A DNA stretch of 64,000 bases from Adiantum capillus-veneris (GCA_014529385.2 CM043963.1:94088412-94152411), one strand, 5' to 3'; shown: positions 48,351 through 59,464, numbered from the stretch's first letter. Made by a program: numbers and translations. The notes: generated from the sequence alone by a model not told the origin.

Positions 48351-49480
48351 AAGACTTAAGGCTCCTAAGTACAACAATTTTGCTTACATGTCGACCAAGA
48401 CATTCCCAATCATGTCTTTTTTCAACAACGCCTGACTAACATTATCATCGAGATTCTTTTAGTATCTTGCATAATTCCACATGCCCGGAGAGGACGTGAC
48501 TACATCTGCTTGCTCCAGATTCGATAAGAACAACCCAAGACCCATAACTTCCTAGCCTTAGCCCTCTTGGACATATTCCACAATCAATGCGTTCCAAGGG
48601 ATGATGTTTTTGACAGTGAGCTCCTTGAGCGTAGGTAATTGCATATCAAGGGATTCCCTCTCTCCACATCTCTAGAAACAACTCATAGATTCCTCACCCT
48701 ACCCTCTCGGGAATATTCCATAATCAATGCGTTCCAAGGGGCAATGCTCCGGATAAGGAGTTCTCAAGCATAGGTAAAGGTGATTGCATCTGGAGGGATG
48801 CCCTGATCACTTTGTATATGCTAAAGACAACCCAAATCCTCCTTGTCTTTCCCCTCTTGTGCTTATGCCACAATCAATGCAATTTAGGAGACGACATTCT
48901 GGATGTAAGTCTCCTAAGTACACTACTTTTTTCTTACATGTTGACCAACACATTCCCAAGCACATATTTTAGTCTCTTCCATAATTCCACATACCTGTAA
49001 GCAGAGGTGACTGCATCTACTTGCCAAGATTGGCTAAGAAGAACCTACAGCTTCCCTTTTGGGCATATGCTGCAATCAATGCATTCCAAGGTACGATATC
49101 CTGGATTAGAGGGAGCTCCACACCTGACTAGTTCTACTCGATGTTCAGGAAAAATGTGTCTCAACTTAATATCATGCCATTTTCAATTTCAAAAACGCTA
49201 GTTAGGGCAAGGTGAAAAGGAGAAATTCCACCCCAAAATAGAGAAAAATAGTTCAAAAATCCAAAGCCTCCTCGCCTTGCCCCTCTTGTGCTTATGCCGC
49301 AAGCTATGCAATTTAGGAGACGACATTGTAGATGTAAGGCTCCTAAGTACGCCACTTTTTGCTTACATGTCGACCAAGACATTCCCAACCACAACTTCCC
49401 TCTTGGGCATATGCTACAATCAATGCATTCCAAAGTACGATATCTTGGATTAGAGGGAGCTCCACTCCTGACTGGTTCTG
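48350..49480. repeat. Degenerate tandem/dispersed repeat array
   Basis: Blocks such as GCAATTTAGGAGACGACATT and CTCCTAAGTAC...TTACATGT(C/T)GACCAA recur at 48361, 48880 and 49310, and GGGCATATGC(T)(G/A)CAATCAATGCATTCCAA at 49061 and 49405 (offset 344). Each unit is interleaved with MITE-family sequence. No coding capacity. Confidence 0.75.
49140..49260 (+). mobile_element. MITE copy 3, 5' half only
   Basis: Begins GATGTTCAGGAAAAATGTGT, follows the family for about 120 bp and breaks off at AATAGTTCAAAAATCC. Confidence 0.7.
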
Positions 49481-49483
49481 CCC

Positions 49484-49694
49484 AATGTTTGGGAAAAATG
49501 TGTCTCAACTTAATCTCATGCCATTTTCAATTTCAAAAATGCTAGTTAGGGCAAGGTGAAAAGGAGAAATTCTGCCCCAAAATAGAGAAAAATAGTGTAA
49601 AACCCCAAAAGATAACCTAGTTTTCTAGAATTTCCCCTCGGCAAATTCAAAGAAAGTAATTTTGTATGTTTGGAAAAATGATTTCTCCCTAGCA
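49484..49694 (+). mobile_element. MITE copy 4
   Basis: Starts AATGTTTGGGAAAAATG; internal TTCTGCCCCAAAATAG and AATTTTGTATGTTTGG match the family; the 3' inverted end is eroded. Confidence 0.72.
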
Positions 49695-49939
49695 ATGGTT
49701 CCTCCTTTGAAAAGTGTCTACTCTACGTAAGTCCTAGAGTGTGTACATGCTCCATACATGTAAGAGCATAGACGACTGGAGGCTTAAAGCAATGTAGGCT
49801 TCGTTTTCTTCATGTTGTTTGAGTATATGTCAAGCTTATAATTTAGAGCTAGATAGAGTGCATTACAGAATCCAAATCGAGTTCTAAAGCTAGCTGGTAG
49901 TCATACTACGGCTGCATGCTCTCTTTGGTTGTTGTGATC
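49695..49939. other. Unassigned sequence between MITE copies
   Basis: No feature seen. Confidence 0.4.
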
Positions 49940-50158
49940 CACTGTTCGGGAAAAATATGTCTTGGCTTAATATCATGCCATTTTCAATTTTTTAAAAATG
50001 CTAATTGAGGGCAAGGGGAAAAAGAGAAATTCCGCTCCGAAGTAGAGAAAAATGGTGTAAAAACTCCAAAAATACACCTAATTTTTAAAAATTTCCTCTT
50101 GCCAAATTCAAGGAAAGGAATTTTGTATGTTTAGAAAAATGATTTTGCCCGAACACTG
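49940..50158 (+). mobile_element. MITE copy 5 with 8-bp target-site duplication
   Basis: Starts CACTGTTCGGGAAAAAT and ends ATTTTGCCCGAACACTG, so the ends are inverted repeats. TTGTGATC occurs directly on both sides (49932-49939 and 50159-50166). An 8-bp duplication together with CA(G/C)TG ends fits a hAT-superfamily MITE. No coding capacity; it would need a transposase from elsewhere. Confidence 0.82.
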
Positions 50159-50199
50159 TTGTGATCTCGAGACTCAAAGCTAGCATCCTAGAACTCAAT

Positions 50200-50590
50200 A
50201 GTGATGACAACGAGAGGCATTTTTTCTCTATCGGATGGTGCCGTGGGAAGGTTGCTCTCAGTAAACCATGAAGAGAGATGAAGGGAGATGCGAGGCCATT
50301 GTTGAGGTGCCCAGACTAAGAGAGGGGGGGGGAGGCCAACCAAGTTCCCTTTCACGTGTTGAGCTACGCACAGCATTTGAAAGAATGCGTCTATTGGAGA
50401 GCTCATTTGGCGTGCCCATTGCTCATACTCTTGCTCAGTTCAATGCACTTTATGACTCTGTTTTTGAGAAGTTTGACACCAATCACAACAGCACAGTTGA
50501 CTTGGATGAGCTTGGCAAGTAGATGAGAGACATCCTTCTTGCCATTGTTGATGGCCTGGGTGCCTCCCCAATTCAGGGGTTTGATTTATC
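50200..50590 (+). pseudogene. Plant EF-hand calcium-binding protein, gene fragment
   Basis: The frame containing 50268-50522 reads LSRVELRTAFERMRLLESSF, then ALYDSVFEKFDTNHNSTVDL, an EF-hand loop (D-T-N-H-N-S-T-V-D-L-D-E, with Asp at 1 and Glu at 12). It is followed, after a TAG at 50521-50523, by MRDILLAIVDGLGASPIQ in the same frame. This matches a family of plant EF-hand proteins known to me by the pattern LLExxFGVD...FDxDxxGxVDxxEF...MLAVAxGLGxxPIQ. An upstream piece (SLSDGAVGRLLS) in another frame may be its N-terminus. Homology stops after PIQ. The nonsense codon and truncation indicate a captured or decayed gene copy. Confidence 0.72.
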
Positions 50591-50599
50591 AAATTGCAT

Positions 50600-50895
50600 C
50601 AATGAGGGTATGCAGAGTTGGGACTGTGATTTTGCGAGAGAGGAAGGGCTCATTACATGCAGACGTAAGAGGAGGGGGGGTCTACATAGGGAAGAAAGGC
50701 TACAAATTGGGGTAGGACCCCAGTTAATAGAGGGTTTTGTGCTAATGTGGACCGAGCAGACAACACAGAGAGGAAGGAAGCGATGGGGAAATATATGATG
50801 CAGCAGAATAGAGGGGCGGACCGAGGGCCAGGAGCAGGTGTAAAGGAGAGATGGTGACGAATCACTAACTAAGGGCAAGCGGCAAGCCTCCCCCC
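50600..50895. other. Unassigned purine-rich sequence
   Basis: Open frames on both strands without motifs; sequence is G/A-rich and runs into C-runs at 50890. Confidence 0.4.
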
Positions 50896-50900
50896 CCCCC

Positions 50901-50987
<87 letters not shown>
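50896..50987 (+). repeat. (CT)n microsatellite
   Basis: About 90 nt of CT after a C-run (CCCCCCCCCCTCTCGCT). Confidence 0.95.
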
Positions 50988-50991
<4 letters not shown>

Positions 50992-52684
50992 ACTCTGTAT
51001 CATTTAGGTCTCCATTATCAATTCGAGAATACTACACGCATAGGGGTCCTAGCAAGGGGGGGTACCATACGACGTCGTGAGTTGACCGAGCTATTTTTAT
51101 ATGTTTTATGGTTTGTTTTAGTGAGTTGATTTCAATCATTAGATGTCCATAAACTTATGTGAGATTATATAATTAAACGTCCCAAACCGCATAGGTAGAC
51201 GTGAATAAAGTGACTTTCTTTTGGGGTTACAGTTTGTTGTGTGAGTACCATATGTGTGAAGTGATGTGATAGAGTTATAGTCTATATTATAGAGCTGATC
51301 TTGATGCATTGGTTTGAGGCCAAATACTTTCAATATCATGTTTTGCATACTTTGGAAATTTCCAAAGATTTGTTGCATATGTGTGAAGTTATGGTTTATG
51401 GTTGACCTAAAGGTCGGAGCTGTTTTGCATCATGTTTATGGTGATGGAATGTTAACATATAATGTATGGGAATTCATGGATTGATGTGGATGACACATAT
51501 GCATGGTTGTCATTGTTTTCCACCTTCGTAGGTCAATAACTAGCTCTATGTGCTAGGAAGGTGAAGTGCAGATGTGATGCATCAACTTTGCATGATTGGA
51601 TGTGGTCCAAATTGGATTTTTACAACATGATTAGTTGTTGGTGGCACTCTTTTTATGCATAAAAGAATCACATCTTGAGGGTCACATGTGTGTAGACTCC
51701 GATTGATTGCAGGGGATGTGTCAAACTCCAAGTGTGGGAGTTGGTTCACTGTGATTATGATTCATGTTCAAGGGCTGAGATTCCCTTATGGATTATGGTT
51801 TATATTATATGGTGTAAGCTGATGTGGCTTATGGTTTTTTTTCTAGATTTGGTTATGCTGCCAAAATTTTTGCAGCCATGTTATGCTCTAAAGTGGTTAT
51901 ACAAGATTGGTTGTGCCTCACCCAAGTTGGGTGGAGTGCTCGCCCGTTGGATGTTATTAGATTATGGTTTATGGTTTTTGGAATTGGATCATTAAGTGAT
52001 TTGGATAGTTGATGGTAAACGTGTAAGGGTAGAGACCCTATACAGTCTAATTGCTTGGGAAAGATTGTTTGTGCATCTGGAAGTGCTATTGTAATTGGAC
52101 TCATGTGTTATATTTCTCATAGCAGCGTCGCCACAAGACTAGGATCACCTACATCGCTTAGCCTTAGAGTAAAGGGTCGCTGACTTGGGGCTTTGTTGGA
52201 TCGGGGGTGTTGCCTAGGTCTTCTTCTTTTTGTTAGGCTCATCTACACGGTTAGTGCATCGGAGGCTGAATGACCTAAAGGGCTAACGCGTCGGGGATTT
52301 TGTGTTGGCTTTGCCTAAACACCCAGTGTTGGGCATCAAAGAGACATGGCACCTAAACTGGTATGGTCAATGTTGATATCCTACCACCTATTGGTATTTG
52401 GAATCCTTTCATCACTCGAGCTCATGGAGGGAGGCAAAGCGGCCTCAGCCTATGTCTGGCTCAGGTAGGTTGGAGGTGTTTTTGCTCGCTCCCGGTGAAG
52501 TGAAATTCTCTATGTCCGTAGTAGAGCGAAAGTGGATGGGTGGACCGGTCCATCCCTACACGGGGTCCGGTGCTTTGCTAGTTATTTTTTCATAAACTTT
52601 CTGATGTTATGGTATACCCAGACTTTGTAAGATTCTGTGTTGTCATCTTCTCATGTCTATGTGCACTCTATTTCACCTTCCACT

Positions 52685-52687
<3 letters not shown>
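50988..52687. other. 1.7 kb without a supported gene
   Basis: Words like TTATGGTTTATGGTT and TTGGATGTG recur, but no ORF above 90 codons, no domain motif and no clear repeat boundary was found. Confidence 0.5.

Positions 52688-52776
<89 letters not shown>
52688..52776 (+). repeat. (CT)n microsatellite
   Basis: About 89 nt of CT. Confidence 0.95.
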
Positions 52777-52778
<2 letters not shown>

Positions 52779-53703
52779 CTCCTACTACCCTCTCTATATT
52801 TGCACTTTGACTTTTCAGCATCCTCGAACTGGGACCTTGAAAAATGGAAAAAACACCTGCAACCCGATCCAGTCAAATGCTCCCAATTTTTCGACGACCA
52901 TATCTTCTCGCTTCGGACTCCGTTTGGCATGCAGTCACTTCTTGCTAGCTCCATATGATGTACTCCCTGCTCTAGAACTTCATCTAGGCTCAGAAGATGC
53001 CAGATGGAACATTCTCCAGTGCGGCCAAGTGGGCTCAGACCCGGCCCCCGGAAAAACTTCAAATGGCCATAACTTGGTATCCAGATCTCCGATTCACGAT
53101 CCGAGAAGATAGGCATGCTCCATAACTCAAGGACTACACATATATGCACTGACATCAGCCCGAGCCATCTGTCCCCAGCTGCCCTACCCGTCGGGGATGT
53201 GCTACACACCCTTTCTTTAAACTGCAATATCTAGAGCCCCGGGACTCCGTTTGATGAGCCGTCTGGACCGGCTTCTGGAGCACACTAAGCACTACCTTTC
53301 AGGACACGGTTTTGGCATTTCGAACATCTTGACCTCTCATCTCATCTGGACCATTCCCCAGCACTTTTGGCCTAAAAAACCGCATCAGGCATACTTTTCG
53401 GCTATCCTTTGGCTGCCAAGGGCCTTGGCACCTGCCCTAGCCTTCTGCACCGCACTCGACTGCACCCTGGCATAGACCACTACTTAGCTCCGACCAACTT
53501 TAACTGCACCATCATTGCCCAACCCTCTTGTTGAGCATTCATGCTCAACTAAAAGTACACTTTTGAACCTAAAAACTGCAACACTTGACAAGCATGGGAT
53601 GAAGTAAAAAACCATAGATGTATGTACATGCTATGTACAGAGTATGTACAAGGTGTCCTCTCTCTTCATAAGCTCCCTCTGTCTAGGTTGGTTGCCCAAC
53701 CCC
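52777..53703 (-). repeat. Probable 3' LTR (part) of the Tat-like element
   Basis: Non-coding sequence directly after the integrase stop and a purine-rich CTACGGGGG on the minus strand, where the polypurine tract and 3' LTR would be. The second LTR copy is not in the window, so the limits cannot be checked. Confidence 0.4.
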
Positions 53704-53715
53704 CGTAGCTACAAT

Positions 53716-54590
53716 CTAGTGTACATCAGGCACTAACCCCCTGTCAAAGTATAGCTTGAGCCGTACACCATTCACCCTATGCCTCAAATGTTTGCCATTG
53801 GCTCTCACCAGCTGATAGGTTCCATTCGGAAAGGCTTTATGCACTTTGTACGGACCCGTCCATTTCTTCTTGAACTTCTTTTGGAAGGTAAAGTCCAAGT
53901 AGCTCTCATACTTCATCACTAGATCTCCCTCTTGAATCTCCTTGTTTGGCAAGCTCTTGTTGAACTTCGCCACTCGCTTATCCCTCTGTTTCACATAAAA
54001 GTCTGTCGCAGCCTCCCTATCCATCTGTAAAGCCTCCAAACTAGTGATCCAATCCTGCAACACGCCCTGTTGAGTGGCACTGACACGCCACATACCCTTC
54101 AATGCACCTAGTTGTGCATGCACTGGCGAAACCGCCTCTTTACCATAAACCAAATCAAATGGAGTGAAGTTTGTGGCCACCTTGTAGGATGTGCGGTACG
54201 CCCACAAACACTTCTCCAAGTTCACCTCCCACTCTGTCACCTGCTTATAAACATATTTGGTCAACATCTTCACAATCTGGCCATTGGCACTCTCTACCAG
54301 ACCATTGCACTGTGGGTGATATGGCGAAGAGAAGCGGTGTTGGATACCCAGCTTTTCCACTAAAGCCCGCATCAACTTTCTTCGAAATCCTTGGCATCTG
54401 TCCGAGATCAGCACCCATGGAACACCAAAACGGCGGCAAATGTTTTCAAACACAAACTGAGCTACCACATTTGCATTTACCTCTTTGACAGCCTTGGCCT
54501 CGACCCACCTGGTAAGGTAGTCAATCGCCACTATAATGTATTTTTTACCGCTTGCCGACTTCGAGAGTGGACCAATGGCATCCAAACCCC
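53716..54590 (-). pseudogene. Tat-like Ty3 integrase core and C-terminal domain
   Basis: Integrase catalytic core with all three acidic residues: Asp in GLDAIGPL, Asp in LISDRCQGF, and Glu in GLVESANGQI. It is followed by MLTKYVYKQ, the LVYGKEAVSP turn, and a GPF/Y-like stretch (KKWTGPYKVHKAFPNGTYQL) ending at GLVPDVH and a stop. The core is open from 54660 to 53716. The upstream zinc-binding part is in the preceding segment, separated by one TAG (54661-54663). Apart from that stop this domain looks well kept. Confidence 0.92.
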
Positions 54591-54660
54591 ACTTCTCAAA
54601 AGCATCCTGGGCAATGATAGCTCCCTGTGATTTGTCTATCAGCCTCCTCTCGCCCGTAGT

Positions 54661-55240
54661 CTAACATTCATGGCAGGTTTTGCACCAATAGTGCACATCA
54701 CGTACTATCGACGGCCACCAAAAACTTGCTCTCAAGACTCGAAACAAAACCTGGTCTTTACCTTGATGCCCACTTTCTTCATGGCATTGCTCCAGCACCA
54801 TTCCTATCTCCTCTTTGTACAGCACCCTTCTAAGCACTCTGTCACGCCCGTAATTCATGAGATCTTCACCTACCAGTGTGAATTTGCGGGCCTTTTGTAC
54901 CACTCTTCTCTTTTGCATCTTGGACAAACCCTCTGAACATTGCCCTGTACTCAAAAATCCTTCAATCTCCTTTAGAGTCTCTCTACCTGCATAAGTGGCT
55001 GGGGCCACATATAGACCTGCAACATGTACCTGTACTTTGCTGCTAGCTAGTTGATCCGCCTCTTGATTCTGCTCTCTCCTCACATGATTGAATTGGACTT
55101 CTTCAAAAGACTTCAACATCTTCTTGATGGAAAAGAACCAATGCTTCAAAGAATCGCGCTTTACCTGCCATTGGCCTAACAGTTGCTTGATGACTAGCAA
55201 TGCATCTCCCTTCACCACCAACCTTGAAATGCCAAACTCT
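54661..55240 (-). pseudogene. Second (archaeal-type) RNase H C-terminal half, spacer and integrase zinc finger
   Basis: Starts with FGISRLVVKGDALLVIKQLL (third catalytic Asp of the additional RNase H) and NHVRREQNQEADQLA (fourth). A spacer follows, then the integrase HHCC finger HEESGHQGKDQVLF...YWCKTCHEC. A frameshift near 55250 separates it from the first half of this RNase H. An extra archaeal-type RNase H before integrase is diagnostic for the Tat branch (Ogre, Retand) of plant Ty3 elements. Confidence 0.88.
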
Positions 55241-56129
55241 ATGCACTGCTAAAACCCAAATGCAGAGCAAGATACTCTGCCTCATTATTGGTGTGGACAT
55301 CCTCTAAATCATACGCCTTTGAAAATATTGTCTTGCCATGTCGGTCGTGTATCACCACACCTCCTCCTGCTTTCTGCCCTACCCTTCGATATGCTCCATC
55401 AAACCACATAGTGAAAGCATCTTCCAAGCCGGGTTCCTCCTTAGCTTCATCTCGCACCACTCTTGGATAGGTCGGCAAATCGATAGCCTTGCTGCCAAGA
55501 ATGTCTGCCAGGTGAGACTGACTCGTGTGATCCACCTTAAACTCGAACTCGAACTCCTGTAGCTCCAACACCCACTTCATAATCCTCCTTCCTGGCTTCA
55601 AATGTAGCACTACTTCTGGCAATAGATTGTTAGCCATTAATACAAAAAACTTACGCACAATCAAATGGACTTTGAACTTCCTGCAAGCGAAGACTAGAGC
55701 CATCACCCACTGCTCCGCCTCGGTGTAGGTAGCCTCTCCTGGGCTAATAACCCTGCTCTCGAAGTATATCGGCTTGTAGCTTCTCCCTACCTTTTGCAAT
55801 AGAACTGCTCCAATAGCAACTGTGCCCACTATCATAGACACATAGAAGTCGTCCTCTTGATTGGGAGGACACACCGCTGGCAACTGACATAGAATCTCCT
55901 TGACCCTATCAAAAGCCCCTTGAGCTTCCTTATCCCATTCATAGCCATGCACTTGCTGAGCCCTCTTTTGAAGAGGATGCACATATTGCGACAGCATCCA
56001 AAAGAAACGTGACAAGTACTTCAACTTATGAACAAATGAAGCCAAACCTTGAGCATCTGATGGCGGCTCCATCAACACCAATGCCTTCACCTTCTTAGGA
56101 TCTGCCTCTATACCGTTTTGCGACACCAC
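55239..56129 (-). pseudogene. Tat-like RT thumb, Ty3 RNase H and start of second RNase H
   Basis: From the RT end (NGIEADPKKVKAL, YLSRFFWMLSQ) into the original Ty3 RNase H (YFESRVISPGEATYTEAEQW), then the tether FEFKVDHTSQSHLADIL, and the start of the second RNase H: TMWFDGAYRRV (first Asp) and HTNNEAEYLAL (Glu). A frameshift near 56110 joins it to the palm segment upstream. Confidence 0.9.
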
Positions 56130-56628
56130 ATGACCTAACAGCTACGCTCGAGGCTGTGCTAGCTTGCACTTTTTTGGGATTCAACTGGCCTCCTTCTTCA
56201 TCCAGCCTTTGAAAGCATAGTTGGAGCTTTGATAGGTGCTCCAACCTTGAATTGTAGCAGCCGATATCATCCATGAAGACCCTAATAAAACGGCCCAAGT
56301 ATGGACCAAATACCCTATTCATCCAACCTTGGAACGTAGCGTATGCATTCACCAATCCGAACAGCATCCTACGGTAAGCAAAACAGCCCCATGGAGATAT
56401 GAATGTGGTCTTCAGCTAGTCTTCAAGTGCAATCCCTATCTGAAAGTACCCCGAAAAGCCATCCATAATCGAGTACCTCTCATGCCCAGCCACCTCGTTT
56501 AGGATTTCGTCTTGAAACGGAAAAGGGGTAGTGATTCCTCTTGGTCGCGGCATTCAATGGTTTTTAGTCGACACACACTCTCCATTTCCCATTCTTCTTA
56601 GGGGTTATGACCACTGGCAATGTGGCGT
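56095..56628 (-). pseudogene. Tat-like reverse transcriptase fingers and palm
   Basis: On the minus strand from 56628 the reading PVVITPKKNGKWRVCVD enters the RT; a stop replaces the conserved Tyr after CVD, then PLNAATKRNHYPFPFQDEI, MDGFSGYFQI, another stop after ALED, SPWGCFAYRRMLFGL, and the active site FMDDIG. The element is cut at 56628, so protease, gag and the 5' LTR are absent. Confidence 0.88.
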
Positions 56629-56810
56629 ACAAATATATTCACCCTCCACAACGTTATATTTTTCTTGAGTACGCTTTCATTCATAACACCCATTTAGGGG
56701 TAGCACGAGTCACCTGGTACCTCTGGATGCAGTCTGGATCATGGCCTAAAGTGGTTGAAGTGTTCAACAACGGCGTTGTAATTTCTTTGAATGTTTGTTT
56801 TGTAGTAACA

Positions 56811-57311
56811 AATGGCTCTGAGAGTGACGTCTAAATGCTTTAGCCAAAGGAATGAGGTTTTGGCCATAGTGCTCAACAATATGGCGACGCGATTATCCAA
56901 GGATGAACGGGAACTCGTTTACTTAGAAATCGGGACCAAAGTCTTTAGCATACCAGGAAGCACAACTTGCTAGAAGAGTGTTGACCATAGTTACCTTACC
57001 CGTCACTAAGAACCCTTCCATCAATTCTTCATCTATATTGACGACAGTCCAAGAGATTGGTTTGTCAATCACAGACTACTTCAACTCAGAATATGGTTAG
57101 GCTTAGAAGACATGTTCTATTACTTGGTGATGCGTTCCCAAATGTTAAGAATTACCAAAGTTGTTAAGAAGTTTGAATCTCTTGTAGCTATCATAGGAAA
57201 AGAAAAGTTAGAGGATAACTACAGACCATGTTGTTGTGTGGGAGGTTTGAGAGAATACCCTATTATGAGAGTTAAAAGAATATTTAGAGAATTATCACTA
57301 AGACACCCATA
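56811..57311 (+). pseudogene. Unrecognised ORF A upstream of the Ty3 gag
   Basis: Begins MALRVTSKCFSQRNEVLA at 56811, right after TTTTGTAGTAACAA. A stop falls after about 54 residues, and an open frame resumes in another phase to 57311 (WLGLEDMFYYLVMRSQML, VVKKFESLVAIIGKEKLEDN). The stretch LSKDERELVYLEIGT vaguely resembles VSIGELKWLEFQR in ORF B. Function unknown. It could be a third member of the B/C paralogue set, but the evidence is weak. Confidence 0.35.
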
Positions 57312-57418
57312 ATATTGTAATGAAATCATAACGATCAGATTTTGATGAATAAAAGAAGCATAGACTTAGTTTTGGTTCCCATGTGTTCTAAGTTTTCTCT
57401 CTCATTGTCTTGTTTTAG

Positions 57419-58186
57419 ATGTATCTTCTTAATTGTTTTGATAAACACTTGAATGATTTTGCACAAAGATCTTTTTCAATTATGCGGTTGGATTCAGTTT
57501 CCATTGGGGAATTGAAGTGGCTCGAGTTTCAAAGGGGACTAGAAATTACCTTGTACCCCAACACTTACATAGCATGGGAGTTATATGTTGAAGCTCAGCC
57601 TGAACATTGAACACAAGTGCTTGATAGGTTCATGACCAACCCACAGCTTTGGGTGAAGGAAAAGATCCAAGAAGGCAATGTTAAAGTGCAAGGATATGTT
57701 CTTTACCTTAACTCATGCTCTCTTTTGGACATATTGAGTCGTGAACTTACTTAGTAAGAAGGCCCTTATGCTAACCAAAGATACGGATTTTGTGAGAAGA
57801 TCATAATCAGAGTGTGGAAGAAGTCAAATGTCGGAAAACAATCTAATTATGTACCCCAAGATTTGTTTAATATAGTCTATGGACCTATTCTCAAATACAA
57901 CCCTCACAATCTTACCATCACCTTTGATGACTATGAAAAACCAAGGTGCATTGGTGACTTTGCCCGAGCACAACCAATAGCAGTAAACTCGAGTAGATAT
58001 TTCTACAAAAATGATGTAAACGAACAACATGCCCATGTAAACTGCTTTACTGGATTATTACCCAAGGATGTATCACGGGGGGAAGAATGGTACAAAAAGA
58101 AAGACATGACTTTTAGTGCACAAGTTGAAGTGTTAAACTTTGACACCCAACATGTGAACAAGTATAGGGTAGAACCACAATTGTAG
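57419..58186 (+). pseudogene. Unrecognised ORF B, paralogue of ORF C
   Basis: Starts with ATG at 57419 directly after CTTGTTTTAG. The frame runs MYLLNCFDKHLNDFAQ to EAQPEH, hits a TGA at 57608-57610 and continues in phase to two more stops near 57750, after which the last open part ends KYRVEPQL at 58183. It is about 255 codons. I do not recognise a family. It aligns with ORF C over most of its length: PNT(Y/F)..AW, W(V/I)..K(I/L), LY(L/I)N, VW(K/R)(K/R), Y.P..LF, L.YN..N, Y..P.C and EWY occur in the same order in both. This shows a gene duplication, older than the loss of function. Confidence 0.55.
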
Positions 58187-58379
58187 GAACCAAGAAATGG
58201 TTCATAGGACTCTTTCATATTTACGTATCTCTCTAGAAACACAATGTATCTTTTTGGTCTTCTGCGGTTATAGAAATTTGATTTTGATATAACACATAAT
58301 GTTTTGAAGATATAATATTTGAGTTTGAGTCCTAGTTTTCATCATTCTAACTAACGTGAATGATGGGGTGTGTGTGTAG

Positions 58380-59266
58380 ATGGCTGACCATTTACCTTGA
58401 GGGATATGGACGGATATACTCTCTCGTCTTGTGGTGGAAGAACATCTCCAAATTGGAGTGGAAGTGCAAAGGCTTGTCACTACCACGCACAACGGGGAAG
58501 AGAAGAAAAGATTGATGTCTACAAATTTCATTGTACCAAATACCTTTACAGCTTGGTATCATTTGATGCAGGGAACCCTGAGTTTAGACCACCTCAACGC
58601 AAACCCTCTCTTGTTGGAAGTATCGAGTGGATACAATCTAAGTTGGAAACGGAGATTGTTGTTACTAATCGAATATTGTACATAAATGTTTATGAACTTA
58701 CCCTAAGACCGACAAAAGAAACATGGATGGCCAGAAACATACTTCCTTTAGTAATGGCTATGGGGTGCTTTGACATTGTTATGTTTAATGTATGGAGACG
58801 GCAATGAAAAAACAATGGCCAACATTCCTATAGTCCAGTACCTTGGGAGTTATTCTTTGACTTATTTGGGAAGTCACTAATCTACAATCGTCGCAATGTA
58901 AAAATTTTATACAATGCCTACAACAGACCTCAATGCCTTACAAATTGTGCAAATATTTGCAGCTCAGTGGGATGGGACACACCGGATGTGTTTCCAAAGG
59001 AATCTGCTTTCTTTGATGACTACTTCGGGAATAGGAAGGCAATTATTCACACCAAAATGGGGGTACCTGTAACAAACAAATCTCTTACTCAAGAATGGTA
59101 TGACTCACACGCCAGCGAAGAAATGTTTCAGCCAAAGATTGTAGAGGATTATGGGAGTCAACCATCAGACATACTCAAGGAATGGGACAATTATACTCCA
59201 TTGGTGGAAGGATGTCACAATGGATATTACCGAGTGCTTTATGTTAGAGCCACTAGGATTTATTAG
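58380..59266 (+). pseudogene. Unrecognised ORF C, paralogue of ORF B
   Basis: Starts with ATG at 58380 directly after GGTGTGTGTGTAG and a CTAAC sequence 35 nt upstream, so the start looks like an exon edge. It has an early TGA, a frameshift near 58565 and a stop at 58805-58807, yet reads as one protein of about 295 codons: NFIVPNTFTAWYHLM, SIEWIQSKLETEIVVTNRIL, LYINVYELTLRP, VPWELFFDLFGKSLIYN, NAYNRPQCLTNC, QEWYDSHASEEMF. It ends TRIY at 59266, 198 bp before the gag ATG. The segment order matches ORF B. Possible roles such as an extra retroelement structural protein or a viral capsid-like protein are guesses. Confidence 0.55.
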
Positions 59267-59464
59267 AAACTTTCTAGATACTTTGTAGACTTTTGGAAAC
59301 CCAAAGTTTTGTGATATAGAAATTGGGTTAATGTATTCATTATTCTTTCTTCTATTTCTTCTCATCTTATCTTCAAACGTCCATTCTATATGATTTAAGG
59401 ACTTCGAACGTGATAGAATATTTTACTAAGTGTGACCTTGGTTGATATGGTGCAGTAAGTTACC

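Larger units (their letters stand above)
53700..56628 (-). mobile_element. Ty3 (Tat-like) retrotransposon, 5'-truncated pol
   Basis: RT, Ty3 RNase H, archaeal-type RNase H and integrase in that order on the minus strand. Four or five inactivating changes in about 2.9 kb, while all integrase and second RNase H acidic residues survive. Confidence 0.9.

Noticed and set aside
51732-52104. Short frames on both strands around 51.7-52.1 kb
   Set aside because: They mirror each other on opposite strands, lack motifs and lie in TTATGGTTTATGG-type repetitive sequence.
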